Program-made: the position numbers and the translations under genes
DNA from: Geothrix sp. PMB-07
Lineage (GTDB): Bacteria > Acidobacteriota > Holophagae > Holophagales > Holophagaceae
DNA length: 64,000 nucleotides
NCBI RefSeq assembly: GCF_030758935.1
Contig: NZ_CP132333.1
Location: forward strand, 4,092,992 to 4,156,991
Reading direction: 5' to 3'
Shown here: positions 1 through 9,106 of the stretch, piece after piece
Layout: the number at the start of each line of letters is the position of its first letter
Numbering within the stretch: position 1 is the first letter of the stretch
Notes under the pieces: generated by a model
The model's database searches: none
What the model saw: only the letters and a program-made list of their open reading frames with translations
What the model was told of the DNA's origin: nothing

Positions 1-502
1 AGGTCTGCATGGTGGCGGCATCGGTGAAGAAGCCATCGCAGAAGACGATATGAACATTCCCCTTGTCCCATGCATAAAAATGCGTGGTGTGGTTCAGCGA
101 GTTCGTGGGCAGCACGTCCTTTGTGTACTTGTCATAGACAGCTCGGCACTCGGGCGTCTGGTTTTCATCGCAGTCGTGGTTGCTGGTGCTCAGCAGGAAG
201 CGGCCCTTCACGAAGAGTTTGTCGATGCCCTTGACCTGGAGGGTGCGCTGCCAATCCTTCTCACCGCCCCGGTGCGTGAAATCTCCGCTATGCACCTGCA
301 CATCCCAGTCAGTGATGTCGCTGAGCAACACTGACGCGATCTGCTCTGTGGCCTGGTCCAGGTTCTCGCGGGAGTCCCCCCAGAGAGCCACCTTGACCTT
401 CGGAGCCGGAGCGGCTGCTGGCTTCTTGACGGGAATATCCGTAGCCGAAAGACTCCCGGCGAAGCAGGCCAATGAGAGTAAAAGAGCAAGTCGCTTGATC
501 AT
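1..502 (-). CDS. Calcineurin-like metallophosphoesterase, secreted (partial, C-terminus beyond the window)
   Basis: The start codon is at 502, preceded by GAGGGAGA, and the reading frame runs off the left edge after about 167 residues. A signal peptide (residues 1-20) is followed by metallophosphoesterase blocks: GDSREN (42-47), HSGD (71-74) and SNHD (107-110), which match the D-x-R / GD / NHD metal-ligand pattern of the calcineurin-like family, with Ser in place of the usual Gly before NHD. These enzymes hydrolyse phosphomono- or diesters at a two-metal centre. The gene lies 30 bases downstream of a TonB receptor gene on the same strand, so the two are probably co-transcribed and the substrate may be a phosphorylated compound handled at the cell surface; that link is inference. 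Confidence 0.8.
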   Translation of the reverse strand, partial: MIKRLALLLSLACFAGSLSATDIPVKKPAAAPAPKVKVALWGDSRENLDQATEQIASVLLSDITDWDVQVHSGDFTHRGGEKDWQRTLQVKGIDKLFVKGRFLLSTSNHDCDENQTPECRAVYDKYTKDVLPTNSLNHTTHFYAWDKGNVHIVFCDGFFTDAATMQT

Positions 503-532
503 GGAATCTCCCTCGAAATCACCGGATGTGGT

Positions 533-3349
533 CTACCAGGTCTTCTTCACGCCCACCGAGAAGGTGCGGCTGTAGAACTCGCGCTGGATGTTCCACTGGG
601 GACTGCCGTTGTAGAACCCGAACACTTCGTTGTTGAGGTTGAGGCCGCTGAGAACCACCTTGAGGCCGTTCTTGAAGGTGTAGCTGGCCTGAGCATCGAT
701 CTGCGTGTGCGGGTAGAGGTAGGTGTCGCCGTTGGGGCCGTTCAACCCGCCGTCTGCGCCGTCCTGATAGTTGTACGTGAAGATCATCGCGGAGTTGTAG
801 GTGGCGGCCAAACGGAAGGAGAATCCACTCCAATCGTAGGTGATGCCAAAATTAGCAGTGTCCGGGGCGGTGCGCTGAAGGGCCGCGGTGCCGGTGCGAC
901 CAGTGCTCGCATCGAAGGTCGCTTTGGAGCTGGTGTGGGTGTAGTTCGTGTCGATGCCCAGCCCGCTCCAGGCCCCGGGCAGGAAGCCCAGATGCTGTTT
1001 CCAGGCCACCTCAAAGCCGTAGATGTTCGCCTTGGGGCCGTTGATGGGCTGCACCTGCTTGTAACCATCGTAAAGACCGCCCACGATCTTAGTGGAGGAT
1101 CCTGCGTAGATGGGATCGCTGAGGTCCTTGTAGAACACACCCGCCGAGAGGATGCCAACCGAGGGCAGGTAACGCTCGAAGATGATGTCGTAGTTGATGC
1201 CCTTGGTCGCCTTCAGGTTCGGGTTGCCCGCATCGACTTCCTTGATGGCGACATCGGTGTTGACCTTGAGAGATGGCACGAGCTGGCCGTAGTCGGGGCG
1301 CCCAATCGCCCAGCCGTAGACCGCCCGAAGGATGGTGTCCTTGTCAATCTCGTACCGCCAGGACACGCTGGGCAAGAGGTTGGAATAATCCCTGGATCCG
1401 TCCACAGGCTCAGTGGACTGCCAGGTCCCACCCGTGGTCAGGTTGATCTTGTTCGCGGTGAAGGTGGTGCTGGTGCGCTCAAGGCGCAGGCCGTACTCCA
1501 GCTGCGCAGAATCCACCTGGCTGGTGTTCTTGACGTAGACCGCGGCCACTTTCTCCTTGGCGTCCCAGGTGTTCTGGTCGTTGCCGATGCGGTCAGCAGC
1601 GGGGTTTCTGGTGAAGGAGGCCGGGTTGGCGCGGAAGAAATCCGCAATGGTGTACAGCGCACCCAAAGGCCCCAGCTGGTAGTGGCCGCCGTAGAAACCG
1701 GAATCCGAGTAGGTATCCAGCGCCCGGTCGAGGGTGAGGCCAGGCTTGCCCTTGGCCGCCGCAAACCCATGGTCATCACTGGAACTGTTCTTATCTTCAT
1801 CCCGGAATTTCAATCCCGCCTTGAGCAGGCCGCCCTCGTAGGGAAACAGGGCATTGGCTTCGAAAGAGGTGGAACGGGTGGCGCTCGCCTCATCGGTGGT
1901 CTTGAATTTGCTGACAACCCACAGAGCGGGATTCTGGAAGGCAACGCTCCCCAGGGGCGTCAGCGTGGGGTAGTTGCCATTGCTGGAATCCACCTGGAAC
2001 CCGGCCTTGGGCCCGCTGTAGCTGCCCTGCATCTGGCCAACCACATCCTTCGAGGCATGTGAAAAGGAGAGGCTGTAGTCCAGGATGGCGCTGCCCAGGT
2101 CATGCTTCCCGCCAGCCGTGATGGAGTAGGTTTCCTCGATGGGACGGCGGTTGCCCACGGTGCCTTTGTAGCTGCCGTTCACATCCGTGGTGGTGGGCGT
2201 GAGGAAGTCCCCGGCGGTCACCGTGGTCACCCACTTGTCGCCGAAGTTCTTGAACTTGGAGTAGAAAGCCTTGAGGTAGATCGAAGAGTTGTCATCCAGG
2301 CGATAATCAAGTCCGCCTGCTGCACCAAAGCGCTTGCGGTCGTAGCGGTACAGCTGCTCGTTGTTGGAGGTGAACACGGTGGCAGAAGTGCCGCCAGGCA
2401 GGGTGACGATTTCCGGCGTGGGCTCGATGTCTTCAATGGTGCGGCCATTGCGGTCGTAAGTCGCTCCAAAGACCACACCCAACGCGTTGTTGGCCAGGTA
2501 GCGCTGGGCGAAGGTCCCTTCCACCTGGGTGTTGTACCGGCCCCCAGCTTGGGCATTGCGTCCGGCTTCGTACCCGATGCTGCTCATCCCGCCATCGGGG
2601 GCGTTCTTGGTCACCAAGTTCACCGCACCGCCGATGGCATCGCCTTCCAGATCGGCCGACACCGTCTTGTGCAGTTCGATGCTGCCCAGCAGGTCTGACG
2701 GAAAGCCATCCAGCTTGATCTGCCGCACACCGGATTCGGCGGAAGGGATACGGGTGCCATTGATGGAAACGCTGGTGAAGCGGGGCTCTAGTCCACGAAC
2801 CTGAACGTACTTGCCTTCGCCCTCGTCCCGCTCCAGCGAGACGCTGGGCAGGCGGCCAATCGCATCGGCGACATTGGCGTTGGGAAGGCTCTTGATCACT
2901 TCGGCCGGCAAAACGTTGATGATCTCCATCGAGTTCTTGGCCTGGTTCAGAGCCTCCACTTCGCCTGTCACTCGGGAATCGGACACCTCCACAACCATGC
3001 CCGGAGTCTCCTGCAGCTTGACGTTCAGGGTCTCTGTTCGACCAGCCTCGATCTGCACTTTGATCCGGTAGGGTTCCAACCCCATGTAGAGCACTTCCAC
3101 GGTGTAGGTGCCCGGAGGCAGTTCCCTTGCCACGAAATGCCCATCCCGGTCCGTCACAGTCGACGTGTTGCCGGGCTTGAGGGACACCGCCGCACCGGCG
3201 ACCGCGCGCCCTCCAGCAGTTTCCACCCTCCCGCGCAGCGTGCCATCGTGACCAGCTGCTTCTGCCGCAATGACAGGGCTGCCAAGGATCAAAAGCGTCA
3301 ACAGGGAGACAGAGCCTCCCCGTCCGGGGAAGATGCTTGCGCGGTTCAT
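533..3349 (-). CDS. TonB-dependent receptor with N-terminal carboxypeptidase-regulatory domain
   Basis: About 938 residues. Start chosen at 3349 (MNRASIF) because AGGAGAAGG sits just upstream and a signal peptide follows; an in-frame ATG at 3370 lacks this. Order: signal peptide (1-30), a carboxypeptidase-D-regulatory beta-sandwich (about 35-110, with the PPGTYTVEV turn), a TonB plug (about 120-250, containing NANVADAIGRLPSVSLERD and VQVRGLEPRF), then a 22-strand-type barrel ending in the aromatic residue W. The plug wording is that of the TonB-Xanthomonas/Caulobacter subfamily (TIGR01782), usually linked to carbohydrate or organophosphate uptake. It imports a ligand across the outer membrane using TonB energy. 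The ligand cannot be read from sequence; the downstream metallophosphoesterase hints at a phosphorylated one. Confidence 0.9.
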   Translation of the reverse strand: MNRASIFPGRGGSVSLLTLLILGSPVIAAEAAGHDGTLRGRVETAGGRAVAGAAVSLKPGNTSTVTDRDGHFVARELPPGTYTVEVLYMGLEPYRIKVQIEAGRTETLNVKLQETPGMVVEVSDSRVTGEVEALNQAKNSMEIINVLPAEVIKSLPNANVADAIGRLPSVSLERDEGEGKYVQVRGLEPRFTSVSINGTRIPSAESGVRQIKLDGFPSDLLGSIELHKTVSADLEGDAIGGAVNLVTKNAPDGGMSSIGYEAGRNAQAGGRYNTQVEGTFAQRYLANNALGVVFGATYDRNGRTIEDIEPTPEIVTLPGGTSATVFTSNNEQLYRYDRKRFGAAGGLDYRLDDNSSIYLKAFYSKFKNFGDKWVTTVTAGDFLTPTTTDVNGSYKGTVGNRRPIEETYSITAGGKHDLGSAILDYSLSFSHASKDVVGQMQGSYSGPKAGFQVDSSNGNYPTLTPLGSVAFQNPALWVVSKFKTTDEASATRSTSFEANALFPYEGGLLKAGLKFRDEDKNSSSDDHGFAAAKGKPGLTLDRALDTYSDSGFYGGHYQLGPLGALYTIADFFRANPASFTRNPAADRIGNDQNTWDAKEKVAAVYVKNTSQVDSAQLEYGLRLERTSTTFTANKINLTTGGTWQSTEPVDGSRDYSNLLPSVSWRYEIDKDTILRAVYGWAIGRPDYGQLVPSLKVNTDVAIKEVDAGNPNLKATKGINYDIIFERYLPSVGILSAGVFYKDLSDPIYAGSSTKIVGGLYDGYKQVQPINGPKANIYGFEVAWKQHLGFLPGAWSGLGIDTNYTHTSSKATFDASTGRTGTAALQRTAPDTANFGITYDWSGFSFRLAATYNSAMIFTYNYQDGADGGLNGPNGDTYLYPHTQIDAQASYTFKNGLKVVLSGLNLNNEVFGFYNGSPQWNIQREFYSRTFSVGVKKTW

Positions 3350-3607
3350 GGTCCTTCTCCTGGCGGCCATGAGAGGTCGCCGATGGGGGGGTGGGGGAGG
3401 GTTTGGGGGTAGCGCCTGGACCGATCACCGTCGGCCAGTGGACTTCCAAGCCCTGATCATCAACGGGAAGGCTGGGGCGCCCCACCTCCGCTTCGCAAAG
3501 AGGAGGTAACTTTATCGATCACACCTTGAGATGGCTCCATCTCGACTGACAGATGCGCCCCACCGAGCGCCGTCGGGGCTCGCATCCATGTTGAAGGCAG
3601 GCCCTGA

Positions 3608-4015
3608 CTAGCCCTGCGCCCCCGATTGCAGCTCCCTCAGCACGGCCAGGGCGCGCGGGCCCTCGTCCACCGGTACGAAGAGGTGGTCGTGATGAGCCCC
3701 GGCCATGACATTGCAGCTGATGCGGGCCTTGGCGAGGGCCTGCGAGAAGGCCGCGGTGAGGCCCACGGCCTCAAGATCCGAGTGGACCTTCAGGGTGATC
3801 CAGGCCGCCCGGAAGAGGATGGGCAACCTGTGGGTCTGAGCCACCGCCTCCTTCAGCACCAGGGTGAGGCCCTCATCCTCACGGAAGGTGGCCAGCGGTG
3901 CGAGCCCTTCCCAATGGGAGCCATCCGGCACGGAGACGAACACATAGACCCCTTCGTGCAGCACTGGATCCAAGGTACGGAGCAGGCGGTTCAGATCCGA
4001 GAGGGGCTGGCTCAC
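3608..4015 (-). CDS. ACT-domain protein (tandem ACT type)
   Basis: 135 residues. The sequence (start MSQPLSDLNRLL, core VYVFVSVPD, WITLKVHSDLEAVGLTAA, end LFVPVDEGPRALAVLREL) matches the small stand-alone two-ACT-domain proteins (DUF2241/ACT_7 type), which are putative small-molecule, often amino-acid, sensors without a known catalytic role. The start codon overlaps the stop of the upstream hydrolase gene by four bases (ATGA), so translation is probably coupled. It is the last gene of the minus-strand cluster that begins near 10.9 kb. Confidence 0.75.
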   Translation of the reverse strand: MSQPLSDLNRLLRTLDPVLHEGVYVFVSVPDGSHWEGLAPLATFREDEGLTLVLKEAVAQTHRLPILFRAAWITLKVHSDLEAVGLTAAFSQALAKARISCNVMAGAHHDHLFVPVDEGPRALAVLRELQSGAQG

Positions 4016-5940
4016 TTCACCACCGGCAGTTCCACGAAGCTGGCCTGGCCGGGGGCGTGATAGATGCGCTGAGTGGCGGGGCGGTAATCCTCGGGTTTCG
4101 CAAAAAAGATGTTGGGGACGAAGGTCTGGGGATTGCGGTCGTAGAGGGGGAACCAGCTGGACTGGATCTGCACCATCACGCGGTGGCCCGGCAGGAAGAC
4201 ATGGTTGGCCGTGGGCAGGGCGAAGCGGTAGACCAGGGGTGCATCGGCTTTGAGCGCCTTCGGCGCGTCGAGGCTCTCCCGGTAGCGGCCCCGGAAGATG
4301 TCCGCGGAAACCATGAGCTGGAACCCACCCATGGCCGGCTGCGCGGCCACTTCATCCGGATAGACATCGATCACCTTCACCACCCAATCGGCATCGGTGC
4401 CGCTGGTGGCAGCCACAAGGTTGGCCACCGGCTCGCCGCTGATGCGCAAGGGCGCGCTCAGGGGTTCGGAGATGAAGGCCAGGACATCGGTGCGGCCGGA
4501 GGCCTCGCGCTGATCATCCGTGAGCCACTGCGGCCAAGTATGCAGGGCGTCGTAGCCCACAGGCAGAATGGGGCGGGCTCTGAAGGGCACGGGCTTGGCG
4601 GGATTCGACACGTAGGCTTCGAAGGGAGCCTCCCCGGCCTTCGGCGGCGTGACCCTCACCTTCAGGCCCGCGCCCAGGTAGAAGGGCGTGGCCGCGATGG
4701 CGGTACCCCCGCCAGCCACAGGCCAGCCCGGCAAGCGGCGCCACGCGTTGGTGCCGGTTTCGAAGGCCGTCACCGGCGCCAGGTCGGCCTTGGGCCCCTT
4801 CTCGCGCAGGTGTTCTTCCAGGAAAGCCCGCAGCACGTTCTGGCGGAACTGCAGGCCAGTGTCCTGGCTGAATTTCAGCGGCCCCAGGCTGCTGCCATCC
4901 CCGATCTCACCGCCGTGATTCCAGGGCCCCATGGCCAGGTGCAGCAGGTTCCCACTGTCCTTGGGTTTGAGGGCCTTCCACACGGCGATGGCCCCGTAGA
5001 TGTCCTCCGCATCGTAGAGGCTGTGCACCAGCAGGGTGGGCACGGTCAGCGGTCGCTCCGCCAGCACCCGGTCCATGGCCTGCTGCTGCCAGAAGCTGTC
5101 GTAGGCAGGATGCTCGGCGACCTTCCGCCAGAAGCCCAGCTGCTCCATGCCCCGGCGGCGGGCCAATTCGCCCGTGGAGCCCGCTTGCAGGAACATGTCG
5201 TAGTCGTCGTAGTGGCTGCTCCACCACTTGGCGTCGTTGCCGCGGGTGGCCTGCTGCTCGTAGATGTAGGTCAGGTTCTGGGCGCGGAAGGCACCGTTGT
5301 GGAACCAGTCATCGCCGCGCCAGCCATCGACCATGGGGTTCATGGGCACGGCCGCCTTCAGCGCGGGATGGGGATTCACGAGGGCCATCAGGGGCAGGAA
5401 CCCGTCGTACGAGATGCCCAGGATGCCCACGCGGCCATTGCTTTCGGGCAGGTGCTTCACCAGCCAGTCGATGGTGTCGTAGGTGTCGGTGCTGTGATCC
5501 ACCGCGCTGGGGTTCAGCGGTCCCTGCAAGGGACGGTTCATGACGTACTCGCCTTCGGAACCGTATTTCCCTCGAATGTCCTGCACCACACGGATGTAAC
5601 CGCCCTCCACGATGAGATCCGCGACGTTGTCGTAGCCCTGCAGGATGGGCTCCAGGTGGGCGCTATGGGCGTGACCTGTGAGCTCCGCGGCGTTGTAGGG
5701 CGTGCGCGTGAGGAGGATCGGTGCCTCCTTGGCACCCTTCGGAATCAGGATGATGGTGCGCAGCCGAGTCCCATCCCGCATGGGAATCATCTCTTCGCGG
5801 CGGAGGTAGTCCCAGCTGTCCGTGGCCACCTTGAAGGCCGCCGGCATTTCATTGGGCTGGCTTGGTGCCTGGGCCTGGAGGCCACCCGGGACCAGAGTCA
5901 ATGTCAACGTGGCCATGGGAAGGAAACCGGATCGCAGCAT
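4012..5940 (-). CDS. CocE/NonD-family serine hydrolase (X-Pro dipeptidyl-peptidase S15 type)
   Basis: 642 residues with a signal peptide (1-24), so likely periplasmic or secreted. RBS AGGAGCGGGC precedes ATG 5940. The alpha/beta-hydrolase nucleophile is S177 in GISYDG, the family GxSYxG motif; the catalytic Asp is in HSLYDAED and the His in MGPWNHGG. The C-terminal third is the jelly-roll domain typical of the S15/CocE family. These enzymes cleave esters, amides or N-terminal X-Pro dipeptides; alpha-amino-acid ester hydrolases and glutaryl-7-ACA acylases share this fold. The exact substrate cannot be deduced. It is followed with an ATGA overlap by the ACT-domain gene and preceded at 18 bases by the AmgK-like kinase gene. 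Confidence 0.9.
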   Translation of the reverse strand: MLRSGFLPMATLTLTLVPGGLQAQAPSQPNEMPAAFKVATDSWDYLRREEMIPMRDGTRLRTIILIPKGAKEAPILLTRTPYNAAELTGHAHSAHLEPILQGYDNVADLIVEGGYIRVVQDIRGKYGSEGEYVMNRPLQGPLNPSAVDHSTDTYDTIDWLVKHLPESNGRVGILGISYDGFLPLMALVNPHPALKAAVPMNPMVDGWRGDDWFHNGAFRAQNLTYIYEQQATRGNDAKWWSSHYDDYDMFLQAGSTGELARRRGMEQLGFWRKVAEHPAYDSFWQQQAMDRVLAERPLTVPTLLVHSLYDAEDIYGAIAVWKALKPKDSGNLLHLAMGPWNHGGEIGDGSSLGPLKFSQDTGLQFRQNVLRAFLEEHLREKGPKADLAPVTAFETGTNAWRRLPGWPVAGGGTAIAATPFYLGAGLKVRVTPPKAGEAPFEAYVSNPAKPVPFRARPILPVGYDALHTWPQWLTDDQREASGRTDVLAFISEPLSAPLRISGEPVANLVAATSGTDADWVVKVIDVYPDEVAAQPAMGGFQLMVSADIFRGRYRESLDAPKALKADAPLVYRFALPTANHVFLPGHRVMVQIQSSWFPLYDRNPQTFVPNIFFAKPEDYRPATQRIYHAPGQASFVELPVVK

Positions 5941-5958
5941 GCCCGCTCCTGTGGTGAT

Positions 5959-6942
5959 TTAGCCCTTCAACAACCGGTCCTCCGCGAGCCTCAGCAGGTG
6001 CTCGCTGGTCAGGACGCCATCCTGGTGGTTCATGCGCTGGAAGTGGCCGCGGAGGTGGCGCAGGGTACGGGGTACCGCGGAAGCGAAGTGCGCCTTTTTT
6101 TTGTGCACCAGCTGGTGGCCGAAGGTGCCCAGAGCCTTGAGGCTTCGCTGCAGGGCGCTGAGATTCAGCTCCTCTGCCAAGGCATCATGGCTCCAGCCCA
6201 GTTCGTGCTGCAGCGGCTCCACGAGGGCGCGGCCCGCCTCCCGGGACCAATCCCAATAGGCGTCATAGAGCAGACTGGCCAGATCGTAAGTGGCCGCGCC
6301 CCGCCGCGCATCCTGGAAATCGATGGCCACCAGGCGGTCACCGTGGACCATGAGGTTGCGCACATGGAAATCGCGATGGACGAAGAACCGGGCGCGCGTC
6401 TCCAGACTGGCGTGCACCTCCTCCATCATGCGATCCAGCCAGCGCGGCGGTTCCTTCTGGAGGAAATCCTCGAAGAAGTTCTGACGGCAGTAGTCCCACT
6501 CGAACTCGAACTTGGCCTGATCGAAGGCCCGGCTCATAAAGAAGGTGTGGCCCGGCGCCCCCAGGGTGAGGGGGCCTGCCAAAGTGGCCAGAAGGTATCC
6601 GGCCTTTTGAGCCCAATCCATCTCTTCTTCAGGATGCTCCACCAGCCGCCGCTCCAGCGTGGTATCGCCGAGATCCTCCACCAGCAAGCAGCGATCTTCA
6701 TCATGGCTCTGCAGGATGGTGGGCACCCGCAGCAGCGGATCCAGATAGGCCTGCAGGGCGCGAAACTCGAAATAGCTGTCGTCGATCTTCTCCGCTGTGT
6801 CCAGGGGGTGCAGCACCACCAGGGCCGTGCCCACCTGCGGATGCGCCACGCGCACATACTGACGTGCGCCGGCGTCCCCCATGAGCGGCCTCGGCTCCGA
6901 CAGGTGCCAGCGATCCAGGGCGCGTTGCAGACGAACATCCAT
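5959..6942 (-). CDS. amgK: AmgK-like anomeric sugar kinase (APH fold)
   Basis: 327 residues of the aminoglycoside-phosphotransferase/choline-kinase fold. Seen: the catalytic loop FVHRDFHVRNLM (HxDxxxxN) and the metal-binding AIDFQDARRG. Together with the immediately upstream nucleotidyltransferase (4-base gap) this reproduces the AmgK-MurU pair of Pseudomonas, in which AmgK phosphorylates N-acetylmuramate/N-acetylglucosamine at C1 and MurU makes UDP-MurNAc, a peptidoglycan recycling route that bypasses de novo synthesis and fosfomycin. Function is inferred from motif plus pairing. No strong RBS is visible before ATG 6942, so translation may depend on coupling to the upstream gene. Confidence 0.75.
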   Translation of the reverse strand: MDVRLQRALDRWHLSEPRPLMGDAGARQYVRVAHPQVGTALVVLHPLDTAEKIDDSYFEFRALQAYLDPLLRVPTILQSHDEDRCLLVEDLGDTTLERRLVEHPEEEMDWAQKAGYLLATLAGPLTLGAPGHTFFMSRAFDQAKFEFEWDYCRQNFFEDFLQKEPPRWLDRMMEEVHASLETRARFFVHRDFHVRNLMVHGDRLVAIDFQDARRGAATYDLASLLYDAYWDWSREAGRALVEPLQHELGWSHDALAEELNLSALQRSLKALGTFGHQLVHKKKAHFASAVPRTLRHLRGHFQRMNHQDGVLTSEHLLRLAEDRLLKG

Positions 6943-6946
6943 GGTT

Positions 6947-7795
6947 TCAGGGTAAGCCCAAGCGCACCTGGCTGCCCCCCTCCTCGAACCAAAGGGCGTG
7001 ATGATCGGTCAGGGCCGGAGGTGGCGCGGCCTCGGGACCCAGGATGCAGGCAGTGAGACGGCCCGAGGGATGAGCACCGGGATGCACATAGCAGCCGGGC
7101 AGTCGACCCTCCTGCAGCGGGGCCAACGCTGCGGCGGCTTCGATCAGGGCCTCGGGGGTGCCCACCTCCCGCCAGGCGAAGGGATCCACCACCACGCCGA
7201 GGTGCCCGCCGGGGGTACCTGCCAGCCGGGGGCGCAGGACCTCATTCACCTCGCTGGGGCCTTCGGGCAACAAGGCCAGAGCCTCCGGCGACCAGGCGGC
7301 GGCGCCGGTAAAATGGAATGGCCCCTGGGGACCCACCACGCCCTTGGGCAGGATCCGGTTCCGTTCATCCATCCACACGGGGTTCCAGCGGCCCCCGGGG
7401 TGGGGGATGAGCAGCCAGCTCAGGGTGGCCCTGGCCGAGCGATGGGCTTCCCGCAGGCGGTCAAAGGGCACGGTCTCGGCCCATACATCGGCGTTCCACG
7501 TAAGCAGCTCAGCTTCCACGCGGCCCAAGGCGTGGCGGAGGCCCCCAGCGCTGCCCAGCAGGTGGGGTTCCTCGCAGACTTCGATGCCTTCGGCCACGGC
7601 CCGGAGCCGCTCCACGTGAAGGTGGGCATTGCAGCCCAGACGGGTGAGTCCCGCGCGGCGCATGGCGTCAGCGCCCCACTGCAGCAAAGGCCGGTCCCGC
7701 AGGGTCCAGGCGGGTTTGGGCAGGCAGCAGCTCAGGGGGCCCATGCGCAGGCCCAGCCCGGCCGCGAGCAGGAAGCCATCGAGCGGCTCAGGCAT
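6947..7795 (-). CDS. murU: MurU-like nucleotidyltransferase (N-acetylmuramate-1-P uridylyltransferase candidate)
   Basis: 282 residues from ATG 7795; longer upstream readings lack homology and lie inside the previous gene. The N-terminus LLAAGLGLRMGPLS followed by LPKPA is the sugar-1-phosphate nucleotidyltransferase signature (LAAGxGxRMxPLT...KP), with the usual NADVW metal-site segment (here WNADVWAE). The start overlaps the end of the CorC-type gene by eight bases and the stop is four bases from the AmgK-like start, so these form one transcription unit. Pairing with an APH-type kinase favours MurU over the glucose-1-phosphate thymidylyltransferase or mannose-1-phosphate guanylyltransferase relatives, but specificity is not readable from motifs alone. 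Confidence 0.75.
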   Translation of the reverse strand: MPEPLDGFLLAAGLGLRMGPLSCCLPKPAWTLRDRPLLQWGADAMRRAGLTRLGCNAHLHVERLRAVAEGIEVCEEPHLLGSAGGLRHALGRVEAELLTWNADVWAETVPFDRLREAHRSARATLSWLLIPHPGGRWNPVWMDERNRILPKGVVGPQGPFHFTGAAAWSPEALALLPEGPSEVNEVLRPRLAGTPGGHLGVVVDPFAWREVGTPEALIEAAAALAPLQEGRLPGCYVHPGAHPSGRLTACILGPEAAPPPALTDHHALWFEEGGSQVRLGLP

Positions 7796-9101
7796 CGGGC
7801 TCCACCGGTTCTGGGGGCAGGGGCTTGAGCAGGAACTGGTTCGGGGCCAACCCACGCATGGACAGCACCCGGATGCGCCAGCCCTGCAAGCGCAACTCGT
7901 CGCCGGGGCGCAACACCCGGCCCAGCTGCTCCTGGAAGAAGCCACCCAGGCTCACGGAACCCGCCTCGGTTTCCAGGTTCAGCTGCAGGTGATCTTCCAG
8001 TTGCTCTAGCAGCACGTTGCCCTGGGCCAGCCAGGCCCCGCCCCGGGTGCGGCGCAATTGGATGGCCTCGCGGTCGAACTCATCCTGGATTTCGCCCACC
8101 AGTTCTTCGAGCACATCCTCCAGCGTCACCAGCCCATCCACGCCGCCGTGCTCATTCACCACCAGCGCGAGATGCTGCTTGCGCTGCTGGAATTCCAGCA
8201 GCAGGCCCTGGATGGGCTTCATCTCCGGCACGAAGAAGGCCGGTCGGGCCAGGCTACGCAGATCCACGGCGCCGTCTTGATCCTGCATGGCCCAGAGCAG
8301 TTCCTTGATGTGAATGACACCCACGACACGATCAAGATCACCTTCCACCAGGGGAATGCGGGTGTGGGGCGTGGTACGGGCCAGGGCCAGGTTGTCTGCC
8401 AGGCTGCGGGTGAGGTCAAAGCAGACCACGCGGGCCCGCGGCACGGAGATCTCTTTCACCATGCGGCGGCTGAAATCGAAGACATTTTCGATGAGTTCCT
8501 TGCGGTCCAGCTCCAGGTGGCCCTCCGCCTGGCTGCGTTCCAGCATGCGGCGGAACTCGGCTTCAGAAGGCAGCAGGTCCTCGGCGTCGGCGTCGGGCCG
8601 CACGCCGAATACGCCCAGCACCAGGTGGCTCAGTTTCGTCAGCCCCCAGGTGAGGGGCCGCACCAGGCGCGACCAGGCCAGCAGCGGTGTGGCCGTGCGC
8701 AGGGCCCAGGGCAGGGCCGCGCGGATGGCGAGGCTGCGGGGCACCAGCTCCGCCAGCACCACATGCAGGGTGGTCATCACCAGCAGGGCCAGGCCAGTAC
8801 TGAAGGGCAGCACCAGGCGGGGCCAGGGCAGATGGCCGAACAGGGCCCGGAACGGGTGGCTGAACAGCTCCTCACCCACGGCACCCAGGGCCAGGGCGCA
8901 AAGCACGATGCCTGCTTGGATGGCCGAGAGGTGGTGGGAGAGCCCGCGGTGCACCTCCATGGCGCGGTGGGCTCGCGAATCCGAATCCGCCAGGGCCTCC
9001 AGTTGGGTCATGCGCACGCGCACGGCGGCGAATTCCGCCATGACGAAAAAACCGCTGAGGAGGATGAGGGCGGCGCAGACGAGGGCCGCAGCGAGGGTCA
9101 C
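7788..9101 (-). CDS. CorC/HlyC-type CNNM membrane protein with CBS pair
   Basis: 437 residues, GTG start at 9101 with AGGGG in front, overlapping tightly with the upstream gene (stop at 9107). Order: CNNM/DUF21 transmembrane domain (about 1-190; opening AALILLSGFFVMAEFAAVR is characteristic), a CBS-domain pair (about 215-335, containing TRIPLVEGDLDRVVGVIHIKE), and a C-terminal CorC_HlyC domain (about 350-430). The family functions in Mg2+/Co2+ transport or efflux and magnesium homeostasis; older annotations call it hemolysin-like. It is embedded between the receiver/coiled-coil gene and the MurU/AmgK pair. Confidence 0.88.
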   Translation of the reverse strand: MTLAAALVCAALILLSGFFVMAEFAAVRVRMTQLEALADSDSRAHRAMEVHRGLSHHLSAIQAGIVLCALALGAVGEELFSHPFRALFGHLPWPRLVLPFSTGLALLVMTTLHVVLAELVPRSLAIRAALPWALRTATPLLAWSRLVRPLTWGLTKLSHLVLGVFGVRPDADAEDLLPSEAEFRRMLERSQAEGHLELDRKELIENVFDFSRRMVKEISVPRARVVCFDLTRSLADNLALARTTPHTRIPLVEGDLDRVVGVIHIKELLWAMQDQDGAVDLRSLARPAFFVPEMKPIQGLLLEFQQRKQHLALVVNEHGGVDGLVTLEDVLEELVGEIQDEFDREAIQLRRTRGGAWLAQGNVLLEQLEDHLQLNLETEAGSVSLGGFFQEQLGRVLRPGDELRLQGWRIRVLSMRGLAPNQFLLKPLPPEPVEPDA

Positions 9102-9106
9102 GGCGA

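Noticed and set aside
3371-3607. Cobalamin-type riboswitch before the TonB receptor
   Set aside because: Only a loose CCACTGG word is present; the conserved B12-box context and downstream fold are missing.
3898-7056. 1052-residue plus-strand open frame
   Set aside because: Antisense to three well-supported minus-strand genes; low-complexity His/Gln/Arg-rich translation typical of the opposite strand of GC-rich genes.
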